From: Staphylococcus lutrae
GTDB lineage: Bacteria > Bacillota > Bacilli > Staphylococcales > Staphylococcaceae
Assembly (NCBI RefSeq): GCF_002101335.1
Contig: NZ_CP020773.1
Location: 2,469,116 to 2,533,115 of the forward strand
Length of the DNA stretch: 64,000 nucleotides
Reading direction: 5' to 3'
The notes beneath the pieces were generated by a model. It had not been told where the DNA came from, ran no database searches, and saw only the letters and a program-made list of their open reading frames with translations. The position numbers and the translations under genes are program-made. Each line of letters starts with the position of its first letter. The stretch's first letter is position 1. Positions 1 through 9,092 of this stretch are shown here, piece after piece.

Positions 1-520
1 CTTTTGAGAGCATGATGAAAGTACGATGATTTAAGACTTCAAAAGTGTTGGCAAAAATTAGTAACTCGTAATAGCCCCAAAACTCTATTTTAAAAAGGTA
101 ATCTGTCAAATAACGTACATCTTCGTCTAACAAACAGAGCGTTTGGGTGACTTGTTGAAGTTTGGACTTGATTAGTATTGAATTCAATTTTTGATTGTAA
201 GGTGGGGAAACATGATTTGTAGAGGTATGGATGAGTAGCTGTTTCATACCTTCTATATCTTTGTTTGAAATCAATTGATTCAATTTCAAGAGTGTTTCAT
301 TCAATTGATTAAGATGACAATCACTCATGACATACATAAATTCTTCTATAGACATATTCATGTTGTTTAAAGCCAATATAAATTTTCCAATTGTTAAATC
401 TGTTTTTTCATGCTCAAAACGGGAAAGTTGTGAGATTGAAATCCCCTCTTCAGCAATATCTTTCAATTTAAAACCACGAGATTCTCTGAAGATTTTGAAA
501 ATTTTTCCGAAATGTTCCAA
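1..520 (-). CDS. Rgg/GadR/MutR-family transcriptional regulator, partial
   Basis: Runs off the left edge, so only the first ~173 codons are present. I start it at the TTG at 520, which has a good GAAGGTGAT ribosome site just upstream. The N-terminus reads EHFGKIFKIFRESRGFKLKD followed by ISISQLSRFEHEKTDLTIGK, a typical XRE-type helix-turn-helix with the 'LSRFE' recognition-helix signature of Rgg proteins. The rest is helical, as expected for the TPR-like peptide-sensing domain. Rgg proteins are cytoplasmic regulators that often bind short secreted peptides; no obvious hydrophobic peptide gene lies in the upstream 170 bases. Family call is solid; target genes are unknown. Confidence 0.75.
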   Translation of the reverse strand, partial: MEHFGKIFKIFRESRGFKLKDIAEEGISISQLSRFEHEKTDLTIGKFILALNNMNMSIEEFMYVMSDCHLNQLNETLLKLNQLISNKDIEGMKQLLIHTSTNHVSPPYNQKLNSILIKSKLQQVTQTLCLLDEDVRYLTDYLFKIEFWGYYELLIFANTFEVLNHRTFIMLSK

Positions 521-574
521 TAAAATCACCTTCTCTTGCAAATGTGGGAATTTTTAACTACAAAAGAATGATTA

Positions 575-621
575 TTGACAGCCTTTGAGTGATTAAAACA
601 ATCGTGCTCAAAGGTTGTCAA
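575..621. repeat. Imperfect 15-bp inverted repeat upstream of Rgg-like gene
   Basis: Arms 575-589 (TTGACAGCCTTTGAG) and 607-621 are complementary at 14 of 15 positions around a 17-base loop. It lies between the ypdA stop and the regulator start, both on the minus strand. There is no T-run on the minus strand after it, so an operator is at least as likely as a terminator. Confidence 0.5.
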
Positions 622-692
622 ATGTTTTCGTCTGAAACAAACAGCGCTTTTAATGTGAGTGGTGTTTGAACAAACGAAAATGGGTGATGATT

Positions 693-1670
693 CTAATGGT
701 TCTGTTTTTTACTGAGAATATCGTTCGCAATCGCTTCTCCATGATATTTCCCGTTTTCAATAAAAATTGAGTTTGCATCATGACCAGCTGCGATAACCCC
801 TGCAATATAACAGTTTTCAATATTTGTCTCATACGTCTCCGGATGATACACAGGCGGTGTGCCATATTCTGTTGTACGTGTTTCGATGCCGATAGAACGC
901 AAAAAATCATAATCAGGGTGATAACCAATCATCGCAAACACATAGTCATTATCAATGGTTAAGGTTTCTCCCTCTTTTTCGAACGTAACGGTCCCTTCTG
1001 TAATCTTTTTCACTTCACTATTAAAATGCATTTGTATATGGCCATGACGGACGAGTGAGTCAAAGTTTGGTAAAATCCATGGCTTCACTGCTGAAGCATA
1101 TGAAGGTCCTCGATAAATGACTGTGACATGTGCACCTGCTTTTTCTAATTCAATCGCAGCGTCTACTGCTGAGTTTTTACCTCCGATAATGACAACATTT
1201 TGGTCGAAATAAGGGTGCGGTTCCTTAAAATAATGCATCACTTTAGGTAATTCAGCACCTTCGACTTCTAAAGTATTGTGTTGACCGTAATAACCTGTCG
1301 CAACGGTTAAATAACGACATTGATACACATCTTTTGTTGTCGTTAATGTAAAATGATCATTCATTTTTTTAACCGTTAGCACCTCTTCAAAAGCATTCAC
1401 TTTAAGCTGATGATACTTGACTACTTCACGATAGTATACAAGGGCTTGATTACGACGAGGTTTTAACTCTTCAACGATAAATGGCACATCTCCAATGCTC
1501 AATTTATCACTTGAAGAGAAAAATGTTTGATGGGTTGGATAGTGATAAATCGCATTGACGACATTCCCTTTCTCAATGATGAGTGTCTCTATCCCTTTTT
1601 TCTTTTGTTCGATGGCCGCACTTAAACCACAAGGCCCACCACCGATAATAATACTTTCTACAGTTTTCAT
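693..1670 (-). CDS. ypdA: Bacillithiol disulfide reductase YpdA (Bdr)
   Basis: A 325-residue flavoprotein of the thioredoxin-reductase-like class. The N-terminal FAD-binding motif GGGPCGLS includes Cys14, the residue reported as essential in S. aureus YpdA. A second dinucleotide motif (VVIIGGKNSAVDAA, around residue 165) fits NADPH binding. The enzyme reduces oxidised bacillithiol (BSSB) and works with bacilliredoxins; a BrxB gene lies at 27084-27521. It is a single-gene unit upstream of ebpS in the staphylococcal order. Length and start agree with the family. Confidence 0.92.
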   Translation of the reverse strand: MKTVESIIIGGGPCGLSAAIEQKKKGIETLIIEKGNVVNAIYHYPTHQTFFSSSDKLSIGDVPFIVEELKPRRNQALVYYREVVKYHQLKVNAFEEVLTVKKMNDHFTLTTTKDVYQCRYLTVATGYYGQHNTLEVEGAELPKVMHYFKEPHPYFDQNVVIIGGKNSAVDAAIELEKAGAHVTVIYRGPSYASAVKPWILPNFDSLVRHGHIQMHFNSEVKKITEGTVTFEKEGETLTIDNDYVFAMIGYHPDYDFLRSIGIETRTTEYGTPPVYHPETYETNIENCYIAGVIAAGHDANSIFIENGKYHGEAIANDILSKKQNH

Positions 1671-1911
1671 GTTTATACAAGAACGTTAAAAATATTAGTT
1701 CGTAAACACATATTATGCTATTTTAACGCGCTTTTTTGCCTCCTAATTCAAATACTAGCACCGTATATTATAAGAACTGTGATAATTCGTCCATAATTAT
1801 ACCAATTTTTATGGTAATACAAAATTGAAAAGTTTGTGAAGTCAGTGCTTCCTTACTGATTGACTCCTCAAATTGAGTGGTGTCGTTTCAGTAACATCCA
1901 AGCCACATAAA

Positions 1912-1948
1912 GACACAACCTTATTCAATTAACGAATCAGGTTGTGTC
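1912..1948 (-). terminator. Hairpin downstream of ebpS
   Basis: Arms GACACAACCT (1912-1921) and AGGTTGTGTC (1939-1948) pair perfectly over 10 bp, 29 bases past the ebpS stop. On the minus strand it is followed by CTTTATG, a weak U-tract. Confidence 0.6.
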
Positions 1949-1976
1949 ATTTCGGAGAGGTCATCTTATAGTTGTG

Positions 1977-3191
1977 TTATGGAATAATGAGTTGTTGCCC
2001 ATCACTAATGTTATTACCATTTATCCCGTTTGCACGTCTTATTTTTTCGATGTTCTCAGGTGAGCCATTTCCGTAATATTGGATGGCAATTCGATACAGA
2101 TTTTGGTTGCCAGTCACGATATGCGTTTGGCCTCCAGCACTTTGCCCTGGTTGTTGATTGTTTTGTTGTGTCCCTTGTGCTTGATTTTGTTGGGGCTGAT
2201 TATTGGCATCTGATGCACCGGATTGTTCGGACTGTCCATCAGATTGTGATTTTTCATCTGCTTTATCGTTAGAATTTGTCTTGCTATGACGTGCATAATC
2301 GTTTTCGTTTGCTTTGTCTGATTGTGTCTCATCTTGTTTTGTTATCTCTTGCTTTTTATTTTGAGACGCTTTTTGGGCCGCTTTGTTTTGTGCGACTTCA
2401 TTGGAAATATCGTTTTGTTGATTTTGATTAAATAAATAAATCCCACCGAAAATCGCGATTGTGCCCAAAAGAATGATTGCTGCAAGTAGTGGTAACAGTT
2501 TTTTGAAAAATCCAGCACGCTTACCATTTGATACGACCGTTTGTGTGTTTGCTTCCGCTGTTTCGTGTTGCTGTGATGCCACTGTAGTTGCGACCGTCGC
2601 ACCCCCGACACCCGCTTTTTGAGATGCATGTTTCGTGTCATTTGTCTGTTTTATGTCTGAACTGTGTGTTGCGGCAGTAGTTGCTGCTGCATTTTTCACA
2701 TGCGCCTCTGTTTTTTTATCAGTCTGTTGATGTTGCGTCGATGCAGCTACATTTTTAGATGTCTCTTTATCGGAACGCTCATTTTTATGTTGAGATTCGT
2801 GAGATGCTGACTGGCGTGTTCCAGATTTTGGTTTAGAATGAGATGTTGTTTTGGGTTGAGACGGTGCTGCTTGATGTGTACTTGTTTGCACCTGTCCATG
2901 CGTGTCTTGTTCATTTGACGGTTCAGTCATCTCTGATTCAGATTGTTGTGATGTCACTTGTTGAGGCTGTTTTGTCGTATGTGGTTGCTCTGTTGATTTT
3001 GACTTTCCTATACCAAAGTCTCTTTTTCTGTGACGTCTAGAAGCATTTCGTGGTGGGAATTGTTGTTCTTTTTGAGTTACTTGAGGTTGTTCATCTTCAT
3101 TGTGGTTGATTTCTGTCGTCTCTTCCTGATGATGGGCTTTTATTTCTTGACGACTTCGTTCAAATTCATCTTTAAAATTATCTTTCGACAC
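1977..3191 (-). CDS. ebpS: Elastin-binding protein EbpS
   Basis: A 404-residue surface protein (about 80 residues shorter than S. aureus EbpS). Residues 1-225 are very polar, rich in Gln, Thr, Ser, Lys and His. One hydrophobic segment near 230-255 (LLPLLAAIILLGTIAIFGG) spans the membrane. A second low-complexity Asn/Gln/Lys-rich region leads to a C-terminal LysM domain (about 356-404, starting HIVTGNQNLYRIAIQYYG) for peptidoglycan binding. Start is GTG at 3191 behind AAAGGATG. The S. aureus elastin-binding hexapeptide TNSHQD is not visible, so elastin binding should not be assumed. It follows recQ in the same direction with a 170-base gap. Confidence 0.88.
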   Translation of the reverse strand: MSKDNFKDEFERSRQEIKAHHQEETTEINHNEDEQPQVTQKEQQFPPRNASRRHRKRDFGIGKSKSTEQPHTTKQPQQVTSQQSESEMTEPSNEQDTHGQVQTSTHQAAPSQPKTTSHSKPKSGTRQSASHESQHKNERSDKETSKNVAASTQHQQTDKKTEAHVKNAAATTAATHSSDIKQTNDTKHASQKAGVGGATVATTVASQQHETAEANTQTVVSNGKRAGFFKKLLPLLAAIILLGTIAIFGGIYLFNQNQQNDISNEVAQNKAAQKASQNKKQEITKQDETQSDKANENDYARHSKTNSNDKADEKSQSDGQSEQSGASDANNQPQQNQAQGTQQNNQQPGQSAGGQTHIVTGNQNLYRIAIQYYGNGSPENIEKIRRANGINGNNISDGQQLIIP

Positions 3192-3361
3192 GAAGAATCA
3201 TCCTTTCTTTATTAATTTATGGTTCTTTTTTGAAAATGAAACCTCGAGACATTTTCACTCTGCTCATTTCATTTTTATTTTGAATGCTGTGTTGTATGAT
3301 GTTGATACCATTCATTTTAAATTATAACGACTTTAAATCAAAAGTTAAAGCATCGTGGAAT

Positions 3362-4738
3362 CTATTCTAATAAATGGGATAGTTTTTCTTCATACGTTAA
3401 TTTTCTTTTCACTTTTTTTCTGTTTTTTTCTACAATAGGCACAATTGCTTCACATTGATCACAGCATTGTGTCGTTGTTTCTTTTGACATACCGAAATAA
3501 TCCAACAATAATTGACGTCGACATTGTTGGGTAAAGATGTAATGATACATATGTCGGTAGCCTTGACTTTTCAACGCCTCATTTTTTTTGAAAATTTGCT
3601 TCAGTTCAGGCATGGCATAGTATGCTGTTAAAATGTCAAGAATTTCAAGCTTTTCAGTATCAATCATCTGCCCATGCGCATATAAGTCGATATCCGCTTC
3701 ACGAATTAAATGGGACAAGGCTAAGTTCTCCATTAAATATTGATCATCAGGTTGAAATAGTGCAATCGCTTGGCTTTGTAATCCATCACGTCCAGCTCTA
3801 CCAATCTCTTGTAAGTAGTTGCTAGGCGATGATGAGAGGTGAAAGTGAACAATAGTACGAATATCAGGCTTGTTGACGCCCATACCAAATGCACTCGTTG
3901 CAACAATGATACGGATGTCATTTTTTAAAAATTGCTGTTGAACGGTATGGCGTTCTTGATAAGTTAAGTCTCCATGATAGATGCCGGTTAAATAACCAGA
4001 TTGATAAATTTTCTCTGCTAAATCTAAGCTTACCTTTTTGGAGGACACATAGACAATGGTAGGTCCTGATGTTGCTATAAAGTCCAATAGCCAATCTATT
4101 TTTTCTTCATACGATGCCATGAATTTGACAGACAGCGAGACGTTGGGTCGATCCATGGAATGTTCGATGACGTGGACAGGTTGTGCGATGATGCGTTGTA
4201 AATCCTTTTGTAAATGTCGTGTTGCTGTCGCCGTTAACGCAAGAACTGTTGCGTTTTTAAAATGTTTGGTGATGCGCCCCATCAATGCGTAATGGGGTCT
4301 GAAATCAAATCCCCATTCAGATAAACAATGAACTTCATCGAATACAATTAAACCAAATGTAAGATTTTGAAAATGTTTGAAATGATGGGATTGCAAAATA
4401 AATTCTGGGCTTACAAAAATAAATCTTGATTGTGATAATTGTTGTAACGCCCTTTTTTTGACAGTGTGATCCATTCCTGAATGTATCGCAACAACATGTT
4501 GCTCGCCTTGCATTTTCATTTGCATTACTTGATCATCCATCAATGAAATTAAGGGCGAGATGATCAGTGTAGGTTTTTTAAGCATATATGTTGGTAATTG
4601 ATAACAAAGGGATTTACCACTTCCTGTAGGCAAAATTCCTAACGTATGTTGCCCGGCTAACACACTGGTGATAATGTCTTCTTGGCCCGGACGGAATGTT
4701 GAAAAACCAAAATAACGGTTCAAAGCAGCGTTAAGCAT
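3362..4738 (-). CDS. recQ: ATP-dependent DNA helicase RecQ (short form)
   Basis: 458-residue superfamily 2 helicase. Visible are Walker A TGSGKS (38-43), the DEVH box followed by CLSEWGFDFRP, motif III LTATAT and motif VI IGRAGRDG. The C-terminus ends in a cysteine cluster (QQCRR, QCCDQCEA) that would bind zinc; the HRDC domain of longer RecQ proteins is absent. It unwinds branched DNA during recombinational repair. Its start overlaps the stop of the upstream YpbB-like gene by 8 bases, so the two are translationally coupled, as in Bacillus ypbB-recQ. Confidence 0.93.
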   Translation of the reverse strand: MLNAALNRYFGFSTFRPGQEDIITSVLAGQHTLGILPTGSGKSLCYQLPTYMLKKPTLIISPLISLMDDQVMQMKMQGEQHVVAIHSGMDHTVKKRALQQLSQSRFIFVSPEFILQSHHFKHFQNLTFGLIVFDEVHCLSEWGFDFRPHYALMGRITKHFKNATVLALTATATRHLQKDLQRIIAQPVHVIEHSMDRPNVSLSVKFMASYEEKIDWLLDFIATSGPTIVYVSSKKVSLDLAEKIYQSGYLTGIYHGDLTYQERHTVQQQFLKNDIRIIVATSAFGMGVNKPDIRTIVHFHLSSSPSNYLQEIGRAGRDGLQSQAIALFQPDDQYLMENLALSHLIREADIDLYAHGQMIDTEKLEILDILTAYYAMPELKQIFKKNEALKSQGYRHMYHYIFTQQCRRQLLLDYFGMSKETTTQCCDQCEAIVPIVEKNRKKVKRKLTYEEKLSHLLE

Positions 4739-5678
4739 GTAATTCTCCTTTTGTATATCCGATAATGGCGAGTTTTATTTCGAAATATGATAATGCCTCA
4801 AAGCGTTCCTTATAAACTTTAAGTCGCTGATAAGGGTGTGCGTGATAGTAGGTGACAAAGGGTTGGTATGGCGATTTAAAAAAATCAGCATAGTTGGTCA
4901 ACTTTTCTTTCATAAATAAATCAAGGATATGATCTTCTACAGTGGTCTCTTTGACTTGCTGTTGTTTGGCAATCCAAGGAATCGCATGGGTGTCTTGTAA
5001 CAAGTGATAAGTCTTGTAGACACGTTCAGAGACGTCCATAGACATGATACATTGCGACAGTATCGGAAAACTTGATGATTGTTTCAATATACGATAAATC
5101 ATCAAATATTCTTGATACAGTGCTACGAATAAGTCATCCATGTCGATTGACTCTATGGCACATATTTGTTGACGCGTATACATGGGCTCATCGTATCCCG
5201 TCAGTAGGTAATGTGCATATTTGGGAGTGTCATCCGTTGAATGTAAAGTCTCAAACAGCTTAAATAGTTCATTTTCAAATGCTTCTGTTTGGTCATGATG
5301 AACGATGTCATGATAGAGATGTCGAACTTTATGATGAATATCAGTATTTGACGTAATTGGCAAAAAAGCGCGCGTATCATGTTTAATATAGGAATACGTT
5401 TGAACGAGTAATTGTAATGTTTCAAATGTTTTTACTAATGTTTGAAAATGAACATGATTATCCGTCAAGATGGGCTGAGGTACATCATCACAACGAATCA
5501 CCTTTTCGAATTGTTCTGGTGTCAACGTGGGTACACTACCAAATAATGACAGTACATTTAAAGAAACGGCATCAAAAAAAGTTTGATGAGTTTTTTTACC
5601 TATGATAATATTAAAGATGCTTTTTTTAGTTTTGTAGGCTGATGCATGATGATATAAAAAATGAATGAAATGCTTCAT
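4731..5678 (-). CDS. YpbB-like helix-turn-helix protein coupled to RecQ
   Basis: 315 residues, mostly helical and polar, with no membrane segments. The C-terminal part (for example VKETTVEDHILDLFMKEK) has the composition of the helix-turn-helix domain found C-terminally in YpbB and appended to some RecQ proteins. It overlaps recQ by 8 bases, and that pairing is the main functional clue: probably a RecQ accessory DNA-binding factor. Molecular function is not established. Confidence 0.7.
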   Translation of the reverse strand: MKHFIHFLYHHASAYKTKKSIFNIIIGKKTHQTFFDAVSLNVLSLFGSVPTLTPEQFEKVIRCDDVPQPILTDNHVHFQTLVKTFETLQLLVQTYSYIKHDTRAFLPITSNTDIHHKVRHLYHDIVHHDQTEAFENELFKLFETLHSTDDTPKYAHYLLTGYDEPMYTRQQICAIESIDMDDLFVALYQEYLMIYRILKQSSSFPILSQCIMSMDVSERVYKTYHLLQDTHAIPWIAKQQQVKETTVEDHILDLFMKEKLTNYADFFKSPYQPFVTYYHAHPYQRLKVYKERFEALSYFEIKLAIIGYTKGELHA

Positions 5679-5764
5679 GTTTAGACCTCGATTAAAAACG
5701 GATATATTGAAAAAACAAGTCCATAGAACTACAATAAAATTATAATGTGCGTATGGTACTTTGA

Positions 5765-6031
<267 letters not shown>

Positions 6032-6303
6032 TTATAGAGTGAAAGACACGATGTCTATAATATAAATATAAAACAACTAAAGGTTTAAGTAAACTAAGAT
6101 GAAGGGGCAAGCCACTATCATATGTAGGGGATGTTAAAGGACTTGAAATTCACTATCGATAAGCTTGCTGAAATGGATTGTCATTTAAGGACGCTTTAAC
6201 GGTTATGAAGGTGTTTCACCTTTTTAATCACGCATAAGTCTAAGCTTTTGACTCCTTGGATGACACGCATATAGACCTACATGGTTTTGTCCCCTATTAT
6301 TAT
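6032..6303 (+). other. 270-base stretch between fer and its terminator
   Basis: No gene recognised. On the plus strand it holds a small perfect hairpin (AAGGTG-TTT-CACCTT, 6208-6222) followed by Ts, and an AGGGGA (about 6126-6131) that could pair with TCCCCT near 6291-6296. It may be a long fer 3' UTR or a small RNA ending at the 6304-6347 terminator. I do not recognise a known RNA family. Confidence 0.3.
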
Positions 6304-6347
6304 AAAAAGCCACAACGTGCATAAATTCATGCATTTTGTGGCTTTTT
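6304..6347. terminator. Bidirectional terminator between fer and ribU
   Basis: Arms AAAAAGCCACAA (6304-6315) and TTGTGGCTTTTT (6336-6347) pair perfectly, with an inner TGCAT/ATGCA stem. The A5/T5 ends give U-tracts on both strands, suiting the convergent genes. Confidence 0.85.
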
Positions 6348-6392
6348 GACATGCACACTTTGATTTTGAATCAAAAGTATGTCATGCGATTT

Positions 6393-6938
6393 TTATTTTA
6401 ATATATGCCCAATACGACGATATAAAAGTACAAAAATAATCGAAATCAATGTCCCTTTAATCAGATTGAAAGGAATAATCCCTGCAGCAATGATGAGTTT
6501 AAGATTGTGTGTAATATCGCTTAAATTCATAATCAATCCGTACAGTGGTAACAGGACAAAATAGTTCAAAATAGCTAAAACAATTGTCATGACGAGTGTC
6601 GCAATGACTAAACCTAATACCAGTTGCGACATTGTTTTTTTTGAACGATAAATTTGGAAACTGACCCACAACAAACTTGTTCCAGCTAAAAAGTTAGCGA
6701 TAGGACCAATAGGATCACTCATGTTAAAGAAAAAATTGAGTAAATTTTTGATGAGTTCCACGAGTATCCCTGCAATCGGACCGAGCGTGAATGTCGCAAG
6801 AATAGCGGGGACATCACTAAAATCAATCGTTAAATAAGGGGGTAAAAAAGGTAGTGGAAACTTAATAAACATGAGCACAATGGCAATTGCACTCAGCATC
6901 CCAATGGTAATCATTTGTCTCGTTTGCTTTTGCTTCAT
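6393..6938 (-). CDS. ribU: Riboflavin ECF transporter S component RibU
   Basis: 181-residue membrane protein with five or six hydrophobic segments (for example MITIGMLSAIAIVLMFIKFP and LVIATLVMTIVLAILNYFVL). The motif PYLTIDFSDVPAILATFTLGP is diagnostic of RibU. It binds riboflavin in the membrane and works with the EcfAA'T energy module encoded elsewhere. I start at the ATG at 6938, six bases after GGAGG, rather than an in-frame TTG at 6950. The FMN riboswitch directly upstream confirms the substrate. Confidence 0.93.
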   Translation of the reverse strand: MKQKQTRQMITIGMLSAIAIVLMFIKFPLPFLPPYLTIDFSDVPAILATFTLGPIAGILVELIKNLLNFFFNMSDPIGPIANFLAGTSLLWVSFQIYRSKKTMSQLVLGLVIATLVMTIVLAILNYFVLLPLYGLIMNLSDITHNLKLIIAAGIIPFNLIKGTLISIIFVLLYRRIGHILK

Positions 6939-6942
6939 AATA

Positions 6943-6978
6943 ACCTCCAAATCAATTCATCTGAGTTGAATAGGAGGT
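6943..6978 (-). promoter_or_regulatory. ribU ribosome site with potential sequestering sequence
   Basis: On the minus strand the ribU ribosome site GGAGGT (6948-6943) is complementary to ACCTCC at 6978-6973. The same ACCTCC can instead pair with GGAGGT at 7005-7000, just past the riboswitch P1 stem. No U-tract follows either pairing, which suggests translational rather than transcriptional control. Confidence 0.5.
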
Positions 6979-7003
6979 ATATTAATGCATCACAAATAAA
7001 CCT

Positions 7004-7137
7004 CCATCTTCTCCCATCCAGACTTTAACTGTCGGCTCTAGAATCTCACTAGATCAGCTGCAACAATGACATACATTATTGCAGGTCGCAGGCTTAATTT
7101 ACTGCCGGTTAGGAATTTCACCTGACCCCGAAGATGA
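7004..7137 (-). ncRNA. FMN riboswitch (RFN element)
   Basis: Reading the minus strand, the element opens with CATCTTCGGGGTCAGGTGAA, contains AACCGGCAGT and AGCCTGCGACC, and closes with GTCTGGATGGGAGAAGATG, the conserved RFN landmarks in order. P1 is formed by CATCTTC and GAAGATG. It sits upstream of ribU, so FMN should repress riboflavin uptake. Confidence 0.95.
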
Positions 7138-7352
7138 ATTTTTTTATTATTTTCTTTAATAGTTTACATGACTACAGGTGTGAATACAATTAATTTGCAA
7201 TCCATATCCATTGGTGCACCATTAAAGGGAATGACGATATTGGAGGGACGGATTTAGGTTATTTCACAACGATTAGAACAAATTGAAAGCGTTCAGTAAG
7301 ATGTATTGTACATCTTTGCTGAACGCGAGTAAGAAAGATTGATGTGATGCGT

Positions 7353-9092
7353 TTACGGTTTTTTAGGTAATTGAATGGTGAATTGCGTTCCTTCACCCAA
7401 CTTACTTTTCACTTCAATATGTCCCCCGTGCGCATTGACGATCATCCGTGTGATAAACAGGCCAAGACCGCTTCCTTGAGTCCCCCGTTTACGTGCGGAA
7501 TCGACTTTATAAAATCGTTCGAAAAGTTTTTGTAGATGTTGAGGGGCAATTCCAACGCCTGTATCCTCAACCGTTAAAATTTGGTAATCCTTATTTGCAG
7601 TCGCTTGGATAGAAATGGTATCTCCAGGTTGCGTATAACGTGATGCATTATCGACAAGATTCGTTAAAACTTGCTCCATTCGATCGAAATCGTAATACCA
7701 AGGTGCTGTCATTTCACCATCCATTTGAAAGTCAAGATTTAATTCAAGTTCTTGAGCTTGTAAACGATATTTTGAAGACATTTTTTTGATTAATTCTTGC
7801 ATCGGTTGAACTTCTTGTGTCACATTAAGGCCTTCTGCATCTATTTTAGCAACATTTAACAGTTCATTCACAAGCCGACTCAAACGTTTTGATTCATCGA
7901 GGACAATCGTTAAAAACTCATTGATTTCATCTGGATCAGTCACTACACCATCCACAATGGATTCAGTATACCCTTGTAATAAAGATATCGGTGTACGTAA
8001 TTCATGTGAGACACTTGCGATAAAATCTTTTTTGACTTGTTCAAGTTCATGCTCATTCGTCATATCACGTACAATGACCACAAGCCCGCCTTGACCATTG
8101 GTTTGGATTTTATCAATATGGCTCATAATGATGACATAGAATCGCTGATGCATTTCATATTCTCTGTATTCTGTCTTCTGACTTGAAAATGTGTCTTCTA
8201 CTTGTCGATCAAAGACTTCTCGTTCAGCAGTGCCCATAGATTCAAGCATGCGCTCAGCTAATGCATTTGAAATAATAATTTCTCGTTTATGGTTAATGCC
8301 AAGCACGCCTTCAACCATCGCGTTAATCAGTGTGTCTCTTACGTTTTTTGAAGTGGTGAGTGCATCGATATGCGTTTGGATACTTCTGCTCATTTTATTA
8401 AATGTCATCGCCAATTCACCAATTTCATCACGGGTTTGTATTGGAACACGTTTGACATAATTGCCACGAGCAACTTCTTTTGCCTGTGTTTTTAATTGGC
8501 GTAAAGGATGGGTAATTCGAGTAGACAAGAAAAAAGCAAATACCGTTGTAACTGCTAAAAATATGACAGCGGTGATTAATATAATAATTGTAATAATATG
8601 AGTCGTGTCGTCAATACTTTTTAAATCTTGGTAAATAAAGATGACAGACGCTTGTTGATTCTCCCCTTTAGAAGGATAACCTAACAACATAAAGGTATGT
8701 GTTTTCCCTTCGATATCAAATGTCACATGATATAACTCAGGTTTGTTTTCATTAAGTACACGTTCGAAATTTTTCCCTTGGCTAATTTCTTTTAACATTT
8801 TTTGTTTGATCGCGTCATTTTGATTCATATTTGCACGATCCGGTAAAATGATTAATCCTTTATTGTCTTCTAATAAAGCTTCACTATGCTCAATTGCAAG
8901 TTTGCGATTATCATTTTTTTGTAGAACATGATGGACATTTTTGGCGTTTTTATATAGAGAATTTTCAGTTTCTTGCGTGAAATAATATTGAAAAAACGTA
9001 ATCAGCGCAGCGCTTAATAAAATTAAAACTGTCGTTACTATTAAAATAATAGTTAACCACAGTTTTACGACAACATTATTAAGTCGTTTCAT
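7353..9092 (-). CDS. srrB: Sensor histidine kinase SrrB
   Basis: 579-residue membrane kinase (ResE-type). TM1 is at about 10-33, an extracytoplasmic region follows to ~160, TM2 at about 166-190, HAMP to ~243, a PAS-like region to ~345, then HisKA with SHELRTP (His363), the N box NLVDNASRYT, and the G boxes DTGVGIAP and GSGLGLF. SrrAB controls the response to hypoxia, nitric oxide and impaired respiration. The protein contains no cysteine at all, whereas a disulfide-forming pair in the catalytic domain has been described for S. aureus SrrB. Its start overlaps the srrA stop by 14 bases. Confidence 0.93.
   Translation of the reverse strand: MKRLNNVVVKLWLTIILIVTTVLILLSAALITFFQYYFTQETENSLYKNAKNVHHVLQKNDNRKLAIEHSEALLEDNKGLIILPDRANMNQNDAIKQKMLKEISQGKNFERVLNENKPELYHVTFDIEGKTHTFMLLGYPSKGENQQASVIFIYQDLKSIDDTTHIITIIILITAVIFLAVTTVFAFFLSTRITHPLRQLKTQAKEVARGNYVKRVPIQTRDEIGELAMTFNKMSRSIQTHIDALTTSKNVRDTLINAMVEGVLGINHKREIIISNALAERMLESMGTAEREVFDRQVEDTFSSQKTEYREYEMHQRFYVIIMSHIDKIQTNGQGGLVVIVRDMTNEHELEQVKKDFIASVSHELRTPISLLQGYTESIVDGVVTDPDEINEFLTIVLDESKRLSRLVNELLNVAKIDAEGLNVTQEVQPMQELIKKMSSKYRLQAQELELNLDFQMDGEMTAPWYYDFDRMEQVLTNLVDNASRYTQPGDTISIQATANKDYQILTVEDTGVGIAPQHLQKLFERFYKVDSARKRGTQGSGLGLFITRMIVNAHGGHIEVKSKLGEGTQFTIQLPKKP

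Noticed and set aside
2030..3215. Several frames opposite and within ebpS
   Set aside because: Shadows of a low-complexity gene with no independent signals.
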